Source: Venturia oleaginea (taxonomy: Eukaryota > Ascomycota > Dothideomycetes > Venturiales > Venturiaceae). From it: 64,000 bases of DNA. The stretch is from positions 372,001 through 436,000 of the forward strand of contig JABMLP010000022.1 of assembly GCA_013176395.1 (NCBI GenBank), written 5' to 3'. This document shows, in pieces, positions 31,576 through 42,190 of this stretch (the first letter of the stretch is position 1; every line of letters starts with the position of its first letter). A model generated the notes under the pieces. The model was not told the origin of the DNA. It searched no databases and saw only the letters and a program-made list of their open reading frames with translations. The position numbers were made by a program, and so were the translations under genes.

Positions 31576-33042
31576 ATGGTGAACATTACGGAGAAAATCA
31601 AAGAGTAGGTAAATTGGGCGTGCAAAATCGCCAAGTGAGTCTCTAATTATAAGTCCAGGATTGAGGAGGAGATGAAGAAAACCCAAAGTACGACAATCTA
31701 CCCTTGTCCATACTCTTCCAGGTTCTAACAGTATTTGGGTAGAAAACAAAGCAACAGGTACGACTTCGGAATAGGCCATAGCCGAGTTCATGGATTAACG
31801 GAAATCCAGAATATCATCTCGGTTTGCTCAAAGGGTACGAAACCGTGTTTGAAGCAAACAGAGTTTCTCTTTAACAGCCATCAGAAAACTCGCCCGCTAC
31901 AGAGCCCAACTTCTCGAACCAGGACCAGGTGCCGGATCTGCTGGCGGCACAGGTTTCGATGTTCAAAAGAATGGCGATGCCCGTATTGCACTCGTTGGTT
32001 TTCCCTCGGTAGGAAAATCCACGTTCCTTTCAAAAATCACGAAAACCAAATCGATAGTTGCCGCATATGCTTTCACAACGCTCACGGCTATTCCTGGAGT
32101 TCTAGAATATGGTGGTGCTGAAATTCAAGTCCTGGATTTACCAGGTATCATTGAGGGAGCCGCAGAAGGAAAGGGAAGAGGGAGACAGGTCATATCGGCT
32201 GCAAAGGTTCGTCTGAGACATATCTGGTCAGAATTTTGTTGACATTCGCAGACGAGTGACATGATTATGATGATTCTAGATGCTACGAAACGAGCCGAGC
32301 AACGTGCTCTACTGGAGGCAGAGTTGTTCGCAGTGGGCATCCGGCTCAACTGCGCACCACCGAACATCTATCTCAAAGTGAAGAAAGCTGGCGGCATGAA
32401 AATCAGCTTTGCAGCTCCGCCCAAAAAGCTGGACGAGAAAATGATCTACAACATCCTCAAAGACTACAAAATCCTGAACGCTGAAGTTCTTGTACGAGAC
32501 GAAGATGCAACCGTGGATCAATTGATCGACGTGATCATGAAGGATCACAGGAAGTACATCAAATGGTTTGTAGCATCCTCACACGAAACGTTCGATCACA
32601 ATTACTAACTGCTGCAGTTTGTATGTCTACAACAAGATCGATAGCATAAGCCTGGAGCATCTTGACAAGCTAGCACGAGAACCACACACGGCAGTCATGA
32701 GTTGTGAGCTGGATCTGGGAGTGACTGATGTGGTAGACAAGTCATGGGACATGCTCAACCTCATTCGAATATACACAAAGCGGTTTGTTTGAACTAGAAA
32801 TTATTTCCTGTGGTTTACGCTAACAGCTTAACAGGAAAGGAGTTGATCCCGACTTCTCCGAGGCTCTTATCGTTCGCCATGGCGCTACCATCGAAGACGT
32901 TTGCGATCAAATTCATCGAACCCTCAAGGATCACTTCAAGTACGGTCTCGTCTGGGGCGCAAGTGCAAGACATGTACCGCAGCGAGTAGGCTTGACCCAC
33001 GTAGTGCGGGACGAGGACGTTGTTTCGATAGTTTCCAAGTGA
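31576..33042 (+). CDS. RBG1: DRG1/RBG1 developmentally regulated GTP-binding protein (368 aa)
   Basis: A conserved ribosome-associated GTPase that works with a DFRP partner (Tma46 in yeast) in translation. Eight exons were assembled: 31576-31604, 31659-31687, 31743-31757, 31810-31834, 31885-32206, 32252-32565, 32618-32782 and 32835-33042. The first four are only 29, 29, 15 and 25 nt, yet the spliced frame reads [35 protein letters not shown] and [16 protein letters not shown], as the family requires. G1 is [10 protein letters not shown]3 DLPGIIEGA and G4 NKID; the C-terminal TGS domain contains [28 protein letters not shown]. Length and motifs are normal. It faces the dehydrogenase gene tail to tail, about 200 bp away. 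Confidence 0.95.
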
Positions 33043-33246
33043 GTTGAGTATCAAGAGCGTCACTAATTGACGACACTGTGCTGCTCGAGGACGCTCAGAT
33101 CAGTGCTATTACACCCGCCAATCTCATGGTTCTTACAGTGGCCAAAATCAACATCATAGTGACCCATGAATCTCTCTTGAGACAAGCTACTGTTGTAGAT
33201 TCAGAAAGGCGCTAATTTATCTGAGCACTACATACTACTCTAGAGT

Positions 33247-35889
33247 CTACGCTCCTCCCTTCTTGCCTAACTTGCTCTCAATTTCACGACAAACTGCTTG
33301 CGTCACATCTTTGGTCTTAGCCGTACCTCCCAAGTCTTTCGTGAGAATCCCTTGCTCACATACATTCTCAACACACTCCAGTAACTGGCGACTAGCTTCT
33401 TCTTCACCAAGCCATGCCAACATCTCAACTGCTGTCCAGAAAGTGCCAACTGGATTAGCGACACCCAGGCCTATGATATCGAAGGCAGAACCATGAATAG
33501 GCTCGAACATCGAAGGGTTCTCCCGAGTTGGATCAAGGTTGGAGGTGGGTGCTATCCCAATCGATCCTGCAATGGCTGCTGCAAGATCAGATAGTACGTC
33601 GGCGTGCTGTAATTTGTCAGCACACCAATCTTCGTAGATCTATAATTCCACTGACCAGATTCGTCGCCACGATGGTATCAATGGAGTCTGGGTGTAAAGT
33701 CATGCGCACAGTCATAGCATCCACCAACATCTTATCCACCTCAACCTCTGGGAATTCTTTCGCAACATCCTTTGCAACCCCGTCCCACAGTACCATTCCA
33801 TTTCTCTGCGCATTACTCTTCGTCACCACAGTCAATTTCTTTCGTGGTCGCTTCTGTGCCGTCTCAAAGGCAAAACGCATTATGCGCTCGATGCCATGAC
33901 GGCTGAAGATTGAGACTTCTGTAGCAACTTCCCAGGGCTTACCGATATGTGATCGTCCTCCTTGACCGGCATATTCACCTTCTGAGTTTTCTCTGACAAT
34001 AACCCAGTCAAGATCGCCGGCCTTGCAGTTGCGGAGGGGAGATTCTGTACCTCTGAAGACCTTCGTAGGTCGTACATTGGCGTACTGTTGAAAGGGCTGG
34101 CATATTGCTAATCGGAGGCCCCAGAGAGAGATGTGGTCAGGTACGTCTGTAGTCATCAGTATCCACTATCACACAGGGTTCCTCAAATCTGACTGCGCAG
34201 GGCGCTCGGACCCACCATCCCATCTTTTGAACTTGAATGTATTATGCTATTTACCACACGTTTGACTTGCAATGGATCTCTGGTTTTTGCTGAATCATCT
34301 TACATCTCTCTGGAATCTCTCTGATCCTTTTCCGTATCATTGTGAGCGTTATCTTGTCCCATTCTGCCTGGATTTCAGCCTTGAAATGAGCCACCGACGA
34401 CCACCTCCTGCCAGCTAATCTGGACTTAATGATGTTCCAACAAGACTCAATGGGATTGAGATCACATGGTTGAGGAGGGTGAATAAGTAATAGAAGGTCT
34501 GCTTCTCTTTTTATGACTGCAGGGTCACTGTTAGGTGACTTGATTCCATGAGAAGGATCACCATCCTCTTGAAGCCAGTATTTGCGCTGGTGACGCTTCT
34601 CCAAGGTCTGAATAGCTTCAATGTGTTGCGGCAGTATCTTTTTGGCGTAGAAAACCTGTGTCATGCAGTTTCCTTTTGGTGTTTCGTCCTCCTTTGCCTT
34701 AAGGTCTTGCCAGACCTCCAGCCGGGCTTGGTACACTGAATCCAGCTCGTATTTGAGTTGTTTAGGCTGCTTGACTTGCCTACGGACCTTCTCTGATGGC
34801 TCAGCCGGATCCTTGTAGAATATGAGGTTTCCTTTCTTGTTGTATGAGATGCCGCCGGCGACGTGAGTAGTAACATCCAAAACGCCTTCTGGCTCCTCAT
34901 TGACACCTCTCTCTTGCCCTGGAAAGCGTAGCTCATATTCAGGTGCATTGGCGAGTGCTTTTGACTGAAAATGGGCTTCATCTGTGAACCAAATCCAACT
35001 CCAGAAGCCTAGTATGGCCTTTTTCTCGTGTTCTTTACCGTATTCAACCCTCTTTGGCCGATTTGCCTGGGATATCTGCTTCTGATAACGCTTCTTGAAT
35101 CGCCTAGTCCCTGCATTGTATACGTGACGCTGTAATGTCTTTGCGGAAGGCTTGCCGGGGCAGGAATTGGCCTGTTCCTGCCAGCCTTTTTCGTGTATGG
35201 GGTTATCTTGGTTCGTAAGGCGGGTAAGATCTGAAGCAGATACTTTGGTAGGCCGCCCTATGATGCAACTTCTCTTTCTCTGTGATCTGAATGCTGCATC
35301 ACCAATAAGTTCTCGTAGTTTAAGCCAACTACGTGCGGTAGAAGTTGGTATATTGATTTCAGGGAGGTATGCGATTGTACCGACGCCGTCGGCCTCATTC
35401 TTGCAATCCCAGGCCTGAAAAAATCGCATTCTCTTCGTGGTATCATATTTTCGCCTTGCAGTCTTTCTTTTGGGTGTTCTAGGCGCCATGGTGGTGGTAA
35501 ATTGAGCGATAAGTTGGTGTATACGTGGAAATTGAGATGGGATGGTGGGTCCGAGCGCCCTGCGCAGTCAGATTTGAGGAACCCCTGTGTATTATCTTCC
35601 CTTCTCCACATCTGAGATCTGGCTCACCCGGTGCGCCAACAGCTCCAAAAAGAATTGCATCAAATTTCCTCAACTTATCTAGCCCACCATCTGGAATATA
35701 TTTCCCAAGCTTCTTATAGGTTTCAGAACTCAAATCGAAATTCTGGAATTCCAAGTTGAAGGTGCCGAGCGTCTGGCTCAATTTCATCAATACTTCGATA
35801 CTTGCTTCAATGACCTCTGGACCAATTCCATCTGCTGGGATGCTCGCAATCTTGTAAGTTGGAATTCGATTAACGGTCGACGGAGACAT
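33247..35889 (-). CDS. Tartrate/D-malate dehydrogenase-type enzyme, transposon in intron (370 aa)
   Basis: An NAD-dependent beta-decarboxylating dehydrogenase of the isocitrate/isopropylmalate superfamily, closest in pattern to tartrate dehydrogenase (TtuC) and D-malate dehydrogenase. Exons: 35889-35628, 34146-33656 and 33606-33247. It starts YKIASIPADGIGPEVIEA; GAVGAP is joined across intron 1 to DVPDHISLWGLRLAICQPFQ; later motifs are VRENSEGEYAG, the VTKSNAQRNG and DAMTVRM stretches, ATNLHADVLSDLAAA across intron 2, and MFEPIHGSAFDI. Intron 1 is 1481 nt because a 1.4-kb Tc1/mariner element sits in it. Its donor (GTGAGC), branch (CTGATGAC) and acceptor (CAG) lie outside the element, so a normal mRNA is still possible. 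The substrate (meso-tartrate, L-tartrate or D-malate) is inferred from the family. Confidence 0.88.
34172..35589 (-). mobile_element. Tc1/mariner-type transposon (1.42 kb) within an intron
   Basis: Near-perfect terminal inverted repeats of 54-55 bp lie at 34172-34225 and 35535-35589, starting CACAGGG(G)TTCCTCAAATC and differing by a single G. The right flank is TA and the left flank CA, consistent with a TA target duplication in which one base has changed. One intact transposase ORF fills the inside. Element and host gene have the same orientation. Intact ORF and matching ends point to a recent insertion. Confidence 0.92.
34251..35489 (-). CDS. Tc1/mariner-type DDE transposase (412 aa)
   Basis: Cut-and-paste transposase of the surrounding element, acting in the nucleus on the 54-bp ends. 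The first 130 residues are basic, with helix-turn-helix-like parts (IPTSTARSWLKLRELIG and GRPTKVSASDLTRL). The catalytic triad is visible: WFTDEAHF (first Asp, about residue 170), QEDGDPSHG (second Asp, about residue 315) and CDLNPIESCW (Glu, about residue 353). The spacing between the second Asp and the Glu is 36-38 residues, depending on which Asp of EDGD is catalytic, slightly longer than the 34 of Tc1. No stop or frameshift interrupts it and the ATG lies just inside the right terminal repeat. It is predicted to be functional. Confidence 0.92.
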   Translation of the reverse strand: MAPRTPKRKTARRKYDTTKRMRFFQAWDCKNEADGVGTIAYLPEINIPTSTARSWLKLRELIGDAAFRSQRKRSCIIGRPTKVSASDLTRLTNQDNPIHEKGWQEQANSCPGKPSAKTLQRHVYNAGTRRFKKRYQKQISQANRPKRVEYGKEHEKKAILGFWSWIWFTDEAHFQSKALANAPEYELRFPGQERGVNEEPEGVLDVTTHVAGGISYNKKGNLIFYKDPAEPSEKVRRQVKQPKQLKYELDSVYQARLEVWQDLKAKEDETPKGNCMTQVFYAKKILPQHIEAIQTLEKRHQRKYWLQEDGDPSHGIKSPNSDPAVIKREADLLLLIHPPQPCDLNPIESCWNIIKSRLAGRRWSSVAHFKAEIQAEWDKITLTMIRKRIREIPERCKMIQQKPEIHCKSNVW

Positions 35890-36256
35890 AATTGTGACTT
35901 ACGAGGCAATTGAATTGAGCGAGACCGAGATACGCCGATTTCCAAAAATTGAGGTATGGTCTTTGTCCTCTTTCCGCCTTTCTGTAACTGTAGATCCGCG
36001 CGTCAACTCCACCTCTAAAAGCGAAGTTGATGACCGATTTCGAGCCAGGTAATGGCATCATAGGTTCGGTAGGTCTTTATCCGATAGACCAGGAACTATT
36101 TTGGCCCCGCAATACCCCTGCAATAGCCCGAACCTCCAACAATAGCCTCATAAACCATAGGCGTACCTAGCTATTCTCGAACCTTGCTAGAAGTCATACT
36201 TGGTATTATTAAGGAAATCACCAGACCCAAAACTCATCCCCAACCTCCAACCCACA
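35890..36256. promoter_or_regulatory. Shared upstream region of dehydrogenase and glycerate kinase-like gene
   Basis: The 367 bp between the divergent starts of the tartrate dehydrogenase-type gene and the P-loop kinase. The arrangement would allow co-regulation. No specific binding site is recognised. Confidence 0.45.
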
Positions 36257-37192
36257 ATGACAACAATCGACACCGCCCTCCAAAAAACCCTCACCTATCT
36301 CATCCCCAAAATACACAACCACAAACAATCAAAACAACCACCCTCCCCCTTCCTCCTCGGCCTAACCGGCCTCCAGGGAAGCGGAAAATCAACATGGGCC
36401 TCCCGCCTCGCAACACTCCTCCGCCAATCCCAAAACCTAAAAGTAATCGTCCTCTCCCTGGATGACCTCTACCTCGCCCACACCAACCTCGTCCTCCTGC
36501 GGGAAAAAAATCCCGAGAATAAATTACTAAGGACGCGCGGTCAACCCGGCTCTCACGATACAGAATTAGCAAGGTGGTTTTTTGAGGCGGTGAGAACGGG
36601 GGTGAATCCGTTACGTTTGCCGAGTTTTGATAAGAGTCGGTTTAATGGGGAGGGAGATAGAGTTGCGGTTGAGGAGTGGGAGGAAGTTGATACGGGGGAG
36701 GGGCGCGGGATCGATGTGCTGATTTTTGAGGGGTGGTGTGTTGGGTTTCAGGCTCTTTCTTTAAAGGAGTTACGGGAGAGGTGGGAGGGTGCTAGGCAGA
36801 GTCCAAGAACGGACGGGGGGGATTACTCGATAACAACACTAGCCGACCATTCGCTCGAGTCTCTTTCAACGATCAATGAGAATTTGAGGGAGTATTGTGA
36901 GACGTTCATGGGTCCACAGTATTTCGATGCGTTTATTCATCTTGATACGGTGGATTTGAGGAATGTGTATCGATGGAGGATAGAGCAGGAACATGCGCTT
37001 ATTATTGTCAAGGGTCAGGGGATGAGTGATGAAAATGTTGTTGCTTTTGTGAGAGGGTATATGCCTAGTTATGAGCTTTACCTTGATCAATTGAGAAGGG
37101 GATTTTTCGAGGGAGAGCAGGAAGGAGACAAATTACATTTGACAGTGGTTTTGGGGGTGGATAGGTCTATTACTAGCATGAATGTAGTATAG
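36257..37192 (+). CDS. P-loop kinase, D-glycerate 3-kinase/TDA10-like (311 aa)
   Basis: An ATP-binding small-molecule kinase of the phosphoribulokinase/uridine kinase fold. Yeast Tda10 and plant D-glycerate 3-kinase (which makes 3-phosphoglycerate) belong to this family. It is a single exon; the ATG at 36257 is chosen because the frame upstream opens only with TTG. The Walker A loop is GLTGLQGSGKST (about residues 35-46), followed by VIVLSLDDLYL (Walker B-like Asp pair), RGQPGSHD (the family's GxPGTHD-type substrate loop), LPSFDKSRFNGEGDR and FEGWCVGF; C-terminal YRWRIEQEHAL and VRGYMPSYELYLDQL are also typical. Length is normal. The divergent tartrate dehydrogenase-type neighbour would supply D-glycerate, which favours the glycerate kinase reading. 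Confidence 0.87.
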   Translation: MTTIDTALQKTLTYLIPKIHNHKQSKQPPSPFLLGLTGLQGSGKSTWASRLATLLRQSQNLKVIVLSLDDLYLAHTNLVLLREKNPENKLLRTRGQPGSHDTELARWFFEAVRTGVNPLRLPSFDKSRFNGEGDRVAVEEWEEVDTGEGRGIDVLIFEGWCVGFQALSLKELRERWEGARQSPRTDGGDYSITTLADHSLESLSTINENLREYCETFMGPQYFDAFIHLDTVDLRNVYRWRIEQEHALIIVKGQGMSDENVVAFVRGYMPSYELYLDQLRRGFFEGEQEGDKLHLTVVLGVDRSITSMNVV

Positions 37193-37219
37193 AAACACCG
37201 AGGACATTCTCGTCATCGA

Positions 37220-39495
37220 TCAAATGAGTGAGATCACGTAGCGATAATTGGGATGTTCTGAATCCTCATTAATCTCAGCACAAACTTCTTCAGCAACCGC
37301 TTTCCCATGTTCTTCCAGCAATTTCAGGAAAGGGTCATAGAGTTCTTCCTCTGTACGAATAGCCGTAGAGCTGCGCCATTTGCCTATGGTGTAACCGAAC
37401 GCGCCGACTCGGAAGAATTCTCCTTTCTTCCCATGGGCTGCTCGAAGCACAACGCCCTCAATCATCATTTTGCTTGTCCAATGCTCAGGGTCCTCATTCG
37501 TTCGTTGTCTGAGACCAGTCTCGCCTCCAAGGATGGGTAGAAGGTAAAGGGGAGAGTCGCTTGGGGGATAAACATCCTTCAAACAATCGAGCGAAATTGA
37601 ATATTCTCGCTCCGTGTCTTCCAAAAGCTTTAATTGACACCTTCTGTCTTGTGCGTCTTGCTTGAGAGGATCTTGTGATGTCGAGATATGTCCGATAATC
37701 AAACCTTAGCTGGCTATCCGAATTACCCCACTTGTGACTTGTCCAAAGGGATCAGATCCGCGTTTGATCGTGTGAGAATCCACAATATTTATATATTGGT
37801 CTTCAGCATTCCCTTTTGAAGTGGCTTCCATGCGACTGCTCCATCGATTGATGCCCACGACCATGTCGGGGCTCGCCATGGAGGTCGCGTGTCGGTTGGA
37901 TGCGAATTCAACTTGCTCCAGCAAAGCTGTTCTTCAAGCTGAGCTTTCCACAAACCGGCAAGATACTCATCACCAGTTTCTTCAGAGACTAGCCTAGCCA
38001 CGCCAGCTAGCGCCGTCATTTTGTCTTTGCCAAAGGTCAGGTTTCTAGCCGAGTACAACTGCACTATCATAAGCCATTGATACAGCCACTTGAAAAATTT
38101 ATTTCGACGAATGAGTGGGCTTATGAGTGCCCTTGGGATCCCGTCGGGGAGGTACTCGGAAGCCAATGTAGTTCTACACTCCCAGAACGCACCCCGTTCA
38201 CCAAAGTGCACTGTTCTAGGTGCCAGAATTTTCTCCTGCAATGCCCATGCTCTTGTTGCCGAATGAGTTTTCAGCACCGACCGCTCATACACATTGTGTG
38301 TCCGAAAATCTTGCACCCTTTTCTGGCCGCCATCAGTGGTGAGAGCTCGAAATCCACCGCTGTAGTATGGTAGTCTGTGAAACATGCTTTCAGAGCTATC
38401 GCGAGCCGAAGCAGCAGCTATTGTGCAAGTCGACTGTCCATATATTGAACTCATTAATGCCGATTCTTGTTCCCAGTCCGTCTCACTGTCTTGAACAATA
38501 CACAGTGAGTCAACCCACAAGTAGTCAATGCCGATCTTGCGGGCGATTTCAATGGCATCTTGAAGAGTTTGAGGAAGCTCATCGACAGGCAAACCTTTCT
38601 GGAAAGAGTCCAGTCTTGAATAGGTGAGCTTGATGATGTCGTGGCCACCCCAAGAATGAGATGATGTGATATATCTTGGCCGCGACATCATTCCAGAGCT
38701 GAGTACCAGTTGAGGTGGATTGCTGGCAACTTGGACCAATCTGGTTGGTAAGGTGGTCTGGTCGGTTTGACAAAGCTCGTGCTCAGCGAGGCAAGCTGAG
38801 ATCCATTTGTTAGTGATCATGAAAACATCGCCAGGTTCATCATGGCAATCCGCTGCAATTGTCAGCCAAGCCTCAGTTGAGATTATACTGTAGAAAACCA
38901 CAGCAGCAAAGTGATATACCTGATTCAGGCAGAAAGCTGCTGCTGAACTTCGACTCGATTGCCATGCCCGAATTGGCATGAGTGCAAACCTTTCCCGGCA
39001 GATTCAACCATATGATTTGGATTGGATTTTGTGCCAATCTTGGACAGATAGGGAAGATGTTGTATCTTCACCAAGGTGATACATGCGAGTCTCGACTTTT
39101 CGATAGATCTCAAGCAGCTCTGTATCTTTGAGGCCTTGCAGTAGGAATGTGCAAAATCGGCAACCAGCGCGTGTTCTGCCTTCTATCTCGAAAGTAGTGC
39201 AATGTCTCGCAACAGCGGTCTCCCATCCTTTCTCATCAGGGAAGTCTGAGGGAGATGATTGATGCGTCATTTGCGAAGACCTGCCAACGTTAGGCCAATT
39301 GTCGAACATCTTCTGGTAATCATGACAGAAGCCATTTGTGAGCGGCATAGTTGGCGTGGACTGATGGATTCGTTCTTCGATGAAGGCCGCATCGAGCTCG
39401 TCCAATTCTACGACTTTGAGGATCTCCGAGTCCTTCCCAAGCTTGTTTGGCTCTAAGAGCGAGTACTCCTGGAACCATGTTCTGTAGTCGTCCAT
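37220..39495 (-). pseudogene. HET-domain (heterokaryon incompatibility) gene, decayed
   Basis: The minus strand carries a typical fungal HET gene in pieces. The N-terminal part (from MDDYRTWFQEYSLL, 39495) includes GRTRAGCRFCTFLLQGL. The HET core reads ITSSHSWGG, then LPQTLQDAIEIARKIGIDYLWVDSLCIVQD, QESALMSSIYGQSTCTIAA and TRAWALQEKILAPRTVHF. An intron is supported at 38919-38853 (GTATAT donor, GCAG acceptor). The frame shifts near 39010-39030 (before IIWLNLPGKV) and again near 37830 (after SWASIDGAVAW, continuing as EDQYINIVDSHTI). A TAA at 37708-37706 interrupts VTSGVIRIAS before GLIIGHIS, and the usual C-terminus ends at 37220. Three lesions make it a pseudogene, unless some reflect unseen introns or sequence errors. 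It runs tail to tail with the glycerate kinase-like gene, 27 bp apart. Confidence 0.82.
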
Positions 39496-40008
39496 CGAAG
39501 ACTACTCTTTGCTTCGACAATAGCTGATGATGATCCGCTGGGGTGAAAATCGCTGGGAACGACCTGAAGGTCAAGGTGTATCAACGTCAGCCAACAGTTG
39601 GAAAAATGAAGACAGTGGCAATCAGAAAGACGGATTGATGGCTGCCTACCATCACGTGTGATCGGCATCCCTCAATCTTCGCTGCATATCTGTTCCTTTC
39701 TTGTTCCCTAGAGGAGGTGACCTGAAGCCAAACATGGTTTCCAGGTCGCTATCAGCCAGTACATACAAAAGGATGAAATGATGAAGGTATTAAGATCAAA
39801 AGAACAACGATAGAATGGGAGGCTGAGAGATATCGTAATAGGAGGCACTGATGATTATCTCATACATTTAAAATGAAGTGATACTGAGGAAGCTGATGTC
39901 GAGTTGAAGCCATCACCTCACCTGTGACAGCGCGTGCCCACGGCTATCCACCTGCACGAACTGTCAATCTTGGTTTGCTCCACCACAATCCCAAACTTTA
40001 CATCAAGC
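39496..40008. other. Intergenic between HET relic and FYV10
   Basis: No coding signal beyond short frames. It probably contains the old HET promoter and the FYV10 promoter. Confidence 0.5.
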
Positions 40009-41465
40009 ATGGCCGAACTGGTTACCCCGAGGCTAAATCACGAAGACCATCTCCTCCTCGTTGGTAGTCCCCATACCACTCCACATATCGGCCCCGTCTA
40101 ACCACCAGTCTAGGATCAACCCCTCCTCCGTCTTCCCTACGAACTCTCGAGAAACAGCTTCAAATCAGCCCAGCAGCAAATAGATCTAGCCCAGAAGAGA
40201 GTGAACGAAAGTGTACAGTCCGGAACGAAAGCTGCCGCTGCTGCCAGTCCTAGCAATGATCCCTCGCGAGCCTCTGTGGTTGCCATATCCTCGCTTGATC
40301 AAGCTATCACACGTCTGCAGACCTTGAAGCGAAAGCTCTCTACGATAAACAACAATACGGTGCAGTTTCAGCGGCAGTCTGCCGCTCGGATACATCACTT
40401 GGACGAGATGTATCAGATCTCGACGTTGGTGGACGTAAAATACGAGGAATGGTCAAAGATAAGGTTGGATCGGCTGCTGGTAGATTATCTACTCAGGATG
40501 GGATATACGAAAAGCGCCAGGGGGCTAGCACAAGAGAAGAACATCCAGCTTCTAGTGGATGTGGACGAGTTTGAGGCAGTGGGAAAGATTGAGACAAGTC
40601 TGAGCAGCAAGCACCAGGTCGACCCGGCTCTGGCATGGTGTGTGGAGTATAAAGCGAATCTGAAGAAGATGGAGAACAACAACTTGGAACATGAGTTGCG
40701 GTTGCAACAGCATATCGAGCTTTGTCGGACTGGACACGAGCAAGGTGATTACAGGAAGTTGGACGAAGCAAGATTACATGCATCGAAATACTTCAAGACA
40801 CATCCAGATCAAGAGTGGAAGAACAGGGCATCAGGTCTGTTAGTGATACCACCTTCTACGAACATGGATCCATATCATGTATGTCTCGCTTCTTCTTCCG
40901 ATGAACCATAGCTGACAACTCTCAGGATCTCTACTCATCCGCACGCTGGACTCACCTTTCCAAACTCTTCCTCTCAACCCACCACGAAATGTTCTCCCTC
41001 CCCAAAAGACCTCTACTCCACATGGCCCTCGAGGCTGGTCTCTCGGCCCTGAAAACACCCGCTTGCCACTCCAAATACGTCTCTCCCTCAAGCGGCTACA
41101 ATAGCATCACATCACCCGCTCACAGTCAAAACAACGGCGCTCTTTCCCCCATCTATGCGTCAGATATTGACGGCATAATGTCGACAACCGAATCCGCCAA
41201 TAACCTAAATTCGATGACGACCTCCGTTTGCCCGATATGCAGTACGGAGCTGAATCAGCTTTCGCGACATTTGCCATTCGGACATCATTCCCAGAGTCAC
41301 ATGGAACATGATCCCGTGGTGCTGCCCAATGGCAGGGTCTATGGACGGGAAAGGTTGGAGAGGATGAATGAGAAGATTGGAACTCAGAAGGGTTATGTAA
41401 AGGATCCGGTTGATACTACGAATGTGTATCAATGGTCTGAGGTGAAGAAGGTATTCATCTCGTAG
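40009..41465 (+). CDS. FYV10: FYV10/GID9, GID/CTLH E3 ubiquitin ligase subunit (451 aa)
   Basis: Subunit of the GID/CTLH ubiquitin ligase that, in yeast, degrades gluconeogenic enzymes when glucose returns. Exons: 40009-40059, 40114-40878 and 40926-41465, all joined in phase 0. The first exon encodes MAELVTPRLNHEDHLLL and joins to DQPLLRLPYELSRNS; the donor is the weak GTTGGT and the acceptor TCTAG, so this join is slightly less certain. A coiled-coil region follows (LQTLKRKLSTI), then LisH (LDRLLVDYLLRMGYTKSARGLAQ) and CTLH/CRA regions (VDEFEAVGKIETSL, LAWCVEYKANLKKM). The C-terminal degenerate RING contains CPICSTELNQL, LPFGHHSQS and DPVVLPNGRVYGRERLERMN. Length and order match the family. 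Together with the SNF1 beta gene the window holds two glucose-response regulators, but they are not adjacent. Confidence 0.92.
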
Positions 41466-42190
41466 TCTGCGATGACTGTGTATTCTGTATAGCAATAAAT
41501 ATCATACCACACGATCGAACCAATCGCATGATCAGTCCTTCATTCTATTTTATGAGCACATTGGTCAAGCTGATCTTCATGTCGATACCAGCGCACTGAA
41601 TCAATCTATTAACTCTTGCCGTCTCGGAATAATATGATATCAGTCCCAAGATCTATCTTCCACCGGCTTTGTGAGCAGAATCGAAATCAGCGAAATCCTC
41701 CCTTCGCAATCAATATTGCATGCGAATGATGCTCCAGATTTCGAAAGCAGAAGTAAGGATCAAAGCTTCTTGATTAAATTAGTAATATTATTCGCCGCTG
41801 TGAAAATAGGCAATCGCAAAGACCGCCTCTGATCCCTGGTGGGAACCGGGTAGGTAATAAAGTATCTAGCCGACAGTCTAGCCTCATGTCACCACCATAG
41901 CCATATCAGCCGTATGCAGTAGGAGTAATAAAACAGTAACGATTCGTCTTCCTCTGCGCCAATAAAGAAAAAATGTAATAAGTGGGTATTTCCATCACAT
42001 CCCATCCCATCGCCGAATCCCTCTGATGCTACAAACCTCCTATCCATAACCGCCCTCTATTTCCTCTTACATCTCCTCCTCCAACAAAATCGTACACACT
42101 CCATGCAAAAATGGGAAGAAAACAAACAAAGCGGACGGACAAGAAAAATGATAGCTCGAGGTTGCAGAAACGAGAAACATAAAAGAAACC
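41466..42190. other. Intergenic, convergent 3' ends
   Basis: AT-rich, no gene recognised; holds the 3' ends of FYV10 and of the AT-hook protein gene. Confidence 0.5.

Noticed and set aside
34661..34981. Second minus-strand frame within the Tc1/mariner transposase
   Set aside because: Shadow of the transposase gene.
37789..38979. A single intact HET-like protein of 396 codons
   Set aside because: Its first part reads through the intron at 38919-38853 and its end is out of frame with the conserved C-terminus; treated as part of a pseudogene.
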